Position numbers and translations under genes: made by a program. DNA of 64,000 nt from Clostridiales bacterium (lineage in GTDB: Bacteria; Bacillota; Clostridia; Christensenellales; Borkfalkiaceae): the NCBI GenBank assembly GCA_022508245.1, contig JAFLVO010000005.1, positions 26,609 to 90,608 of the forward strand. The letters run 5' to 3'. Of the stretch, positions 62,788 through 64,000 are shown in pieces (positions within the stretch are counted from its first letter, which is position 1; every line of letters begins with the position of its first letter). The notes below the pieces were generated by a model. It did not search any database. It was not told the origin of the DNA and saw nothing but the letters and a program-made list of their open reading frames with translations.

Positions 62788-62827
62788 AAATATCCGTCGA
62801 CAAAATTAATCTGACCGACGGATATTT
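62788..62827. terminator. Terminator-like inverted repeat upstream of the recombinase
   Basis: Arms AAATATCCGTCG and CGACGGATATTT around a 16-base loop. It could be a terminator or a recombinase-related inverted repeat. The remaining AT-rich sequence from 62520 to 62927 holds no gene that I can support. Confidence 0.55.
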
Positions 62828-62927
62828 ATATAATAATTACTATTTTTAGAGTATTCATCGACAAAAATCTTTAAATATTGCCAAGTATTTGATATAATTT
62901 TTGAAATTATTAATTTCAGGAGTTTAT

Positions 62928-63812
62928 ATGCAATATTTTTCCAATTTTATCGACTACTTAAAGATTACCAAAAATCTCTCACCCAAAACATTGGCGGCTT
63001 ATTCAAGCGATTTAAAGCAGTTTTCAAATTATGAACAAAACATTTTGTCGCCGGATATACGCGCATTTATTGCCTATCTTACAAGCGATTTACAACTTAA
63101 AGACTCTTCTGTTCGTCGCAAAATAATTACTTTAAAGAACTTTTATGGATTTCTTGTTGAAAGCGAAATTATGGAAGTGTCTCCTTTTCAGAAACTGAAA
63201 TTCAGATTTAAGCAAGAAAGGAGGCTTCCGAAAACTCTATCGATAGGAGAAGTTATCAAGCTTTTAAATTGTTTTAACGACAACGCTGAACTTCGCACTC
63301 CTTTCGCTGCAAGAGAATATATGAGAGACGCCGCGCTTATTGATTTACTTGTCAGTACGGGAATCAGAATAGGGGAAGCGGCGGCAATAACTTTAGACGA
63401 TATTATTACGGCCGAGCGCACTTTGCTTATTCACGGCAAGGGCAGAAAACAGAGACTCATTTACGTATCTTCGCCCGTAACGTGGGCGCGAATTTCTGCA
63501 CTGGTCAAAGAGAGGAAAAGGATGAAGGGGAGTTACCTTTTTGTCAACCGATACGATAACCCGATATCCATTCACGGGATAGAGGATATTTATAAAAAAT
63601 ATGCAAGGAAAGCGCAAATCAACGCAAAGTCAACACCGCACTATTTACGCCATACCTTTGCTACGAACTTGCTTGCTAACGGCGCCGATTTGCGTTCCGT
63701 GCAGGAGATACTCGGTCATGCCAGCGTTGCAACCACGCAAATTTATACTGAGGTAACAACCAATCGTAAAAAGCAGGTTCTCAGAAAATATAATTACAGA
63801 AATAAAATTTAG
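62928..63812 (+). CDS. XerC/XerD-type tyrosine recombinase
   Basis: A 294-residue site-specific recombinase. It has an N-terminal SAM-like DNA-binding domain (FIDYLKITKNLSPKTLAAYSSDLKQF) and a catalytic domain with the complete set Arg147, Lys171, His238, Arg241, His264 and Tyr273 (STGIRIGEA, GKGRKQR, HYLRHTFAT, LGHASVATTQIYTEV). ATG 62928 is chosen because CAGGAG lies eight bases before it. Size and motifs fit Xer-type or a small integrase. The integron-specific insertion between catalytic motifs is absent. It flanks an AT-rich region with a probable defence system. Confidence 0.9.
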   Translation: MQYFSNFIDYLKITKNLSPKTLAAYSSDLKQFSNYEQNILSPDIRAFIAYLTSDLQLKDSSVRRKIITLKNFYGFLVESEIMEVSPFQKLKFRFKQERRLPKTLSIGEVIKLLNCFNDNAELRTPFAAREYMRDAALIDLLVSTGIRIGEAAAITLDDIITAERTLLIHGKGRKQRLIYVSSPVTWARISALVKERKRMKGSYLFVNRYDNPISIHGIEDIYKKYARKAQINAKSTPHYLRHTFATNLLANGADLRSVQEILGHASVATTQIYTEVTTNRKKQVLRKYNYRNKI

Positions 63813-63827
63813 TATTATCGTAAAAAA

Positions 63828-63853
63828 ATAGCGGTCAAAATTTTGACCGCTAT
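63828..63853 (+). terminator. Hairpin after the recombinase gene
   Basis: Perfect inverted repeat ATAGCGGTCAAAA/TTTTGACCGCTAT with an A-run before it; the T-run after it is weak. The sequence from 63854 to the window end holds no gene that I can see. Confidence 0.65.
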
Positions 63854-64000
63854 ATTAATTATTAGACGCATAAAATTTTAAAAAAATAAAAATTATTTTT
63901 GTAACATTTTGTCGAATTGGGTCGTCAATATATAAAACAAGTTAAAGCTTTTAGAAGCTTAAACGACAGAAAAAATTTTATTATAATAACACTTTATTAT

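Noticed and set aside
57263..63812. A true integron (integrase plus attC cassettes)
   Set aside because: The recombinase lacks the integron-specific insertion between catalytic motifs, and related repeats also occur at 766 and 46676 outside any cassette context. Kept only as a low-score geometric observation.

Overview
The window reads as a chromosomal segment of an anaerobic, spore-forming Bacillota (Clostridia-like) bacterium, probably an uncultured gut-type organism. The evidence is SpoIIE, a SigH-type sigma factor and a CwlD-like amidase, McsA/McsB/ClpC, Mini-RNase III, rubrerythrin, a GGGtGRT protein with an Fe-S scaffold, and many single-membrane lipoproteins. Gene recognition is from protein motifs only, and I cannot name a genus.

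Layout: 1-694 is the 3' part of a 4-alpha-glucanotransferase gene. 910-3168 is spoIIE. 3363-5717 is a DUF1538 transporter plus two P-II-like proteins. 5806-9266 is mnmG and dnaA (minus strand), divergent from recF, a PHP phosphoesterase and a VanW protein. 12916-19360 is plsX-rnc-smc-ftsY. 19725-20516 is rubrerythrin with two microprotein genes. 21541-24643 is carbonic anhydrase and a GH3 glycosidase. Around and after these (20795-34517) are five secreted or lipid-anchored modular proteins, including a collagen-like one. 35053-36781 is the GGGtGRT/Fe-S scaffold pair. 37168-41187 is mcsA-mcsB-clpC. 41392-46679 is a cwlD-like gene and mrnC-rlmB-sigH-dnaX-ybaB-recR. 46826-49687 is gpsA and typA. 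50606-57212 is a complete glycine cleavage operon led by lipoate ligase and dihydrolipoyl dehydrogenase genes. 57468-63812 is an AT-rich accessory stretch with a large lipoprotein, a probable Kiwa (KwaA-KwaB) anti-phage pair, a methyltransferase and a tyrosine recombinase.

The most unusual content is intergenic. A ~180-nt element occurs six times (family I: 7696-7875 and 12597-12776 on the minus strand; 18184-18418, 19365-19542, 36940-37120 and 45860-46054 on the plus strand). Every copy shows the same series of about five hairpins. Loops and linkers are conserved, but stem sequences differ from copy to copy while staying complementary, which is the signature of selection on RNA or single-stranded DNA structure. 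Several copies sit inside normally compact operons (smc-ftsY, ybaB-recR, dnaA-mnmG), starting a few bases after one stop codon and ending 27-47 bases before the next start. The first hairpin looks like an intrinsic terminator. A second structured repeat superfamily (766-880, 46676-46800, 57263-57402, 59585-59716, 62299-62499) and a short ~30-bp repeat (copies near 11329, 19562, 19640, 41235, 41282 and 41346) are also present. I do not recognise any of the three as a named family.

Functional links: the glycine operon encodes the T, H, P1, P2 and L proteins together with an enzyme that lipoylates H. The mcsAB-clpC operon marks and degrades damaged proteins but lacks ctsR here. The origin-type genes dnaA, recF and mnmG are together, but dnaN is absent and I see no DnaA-box cluster.
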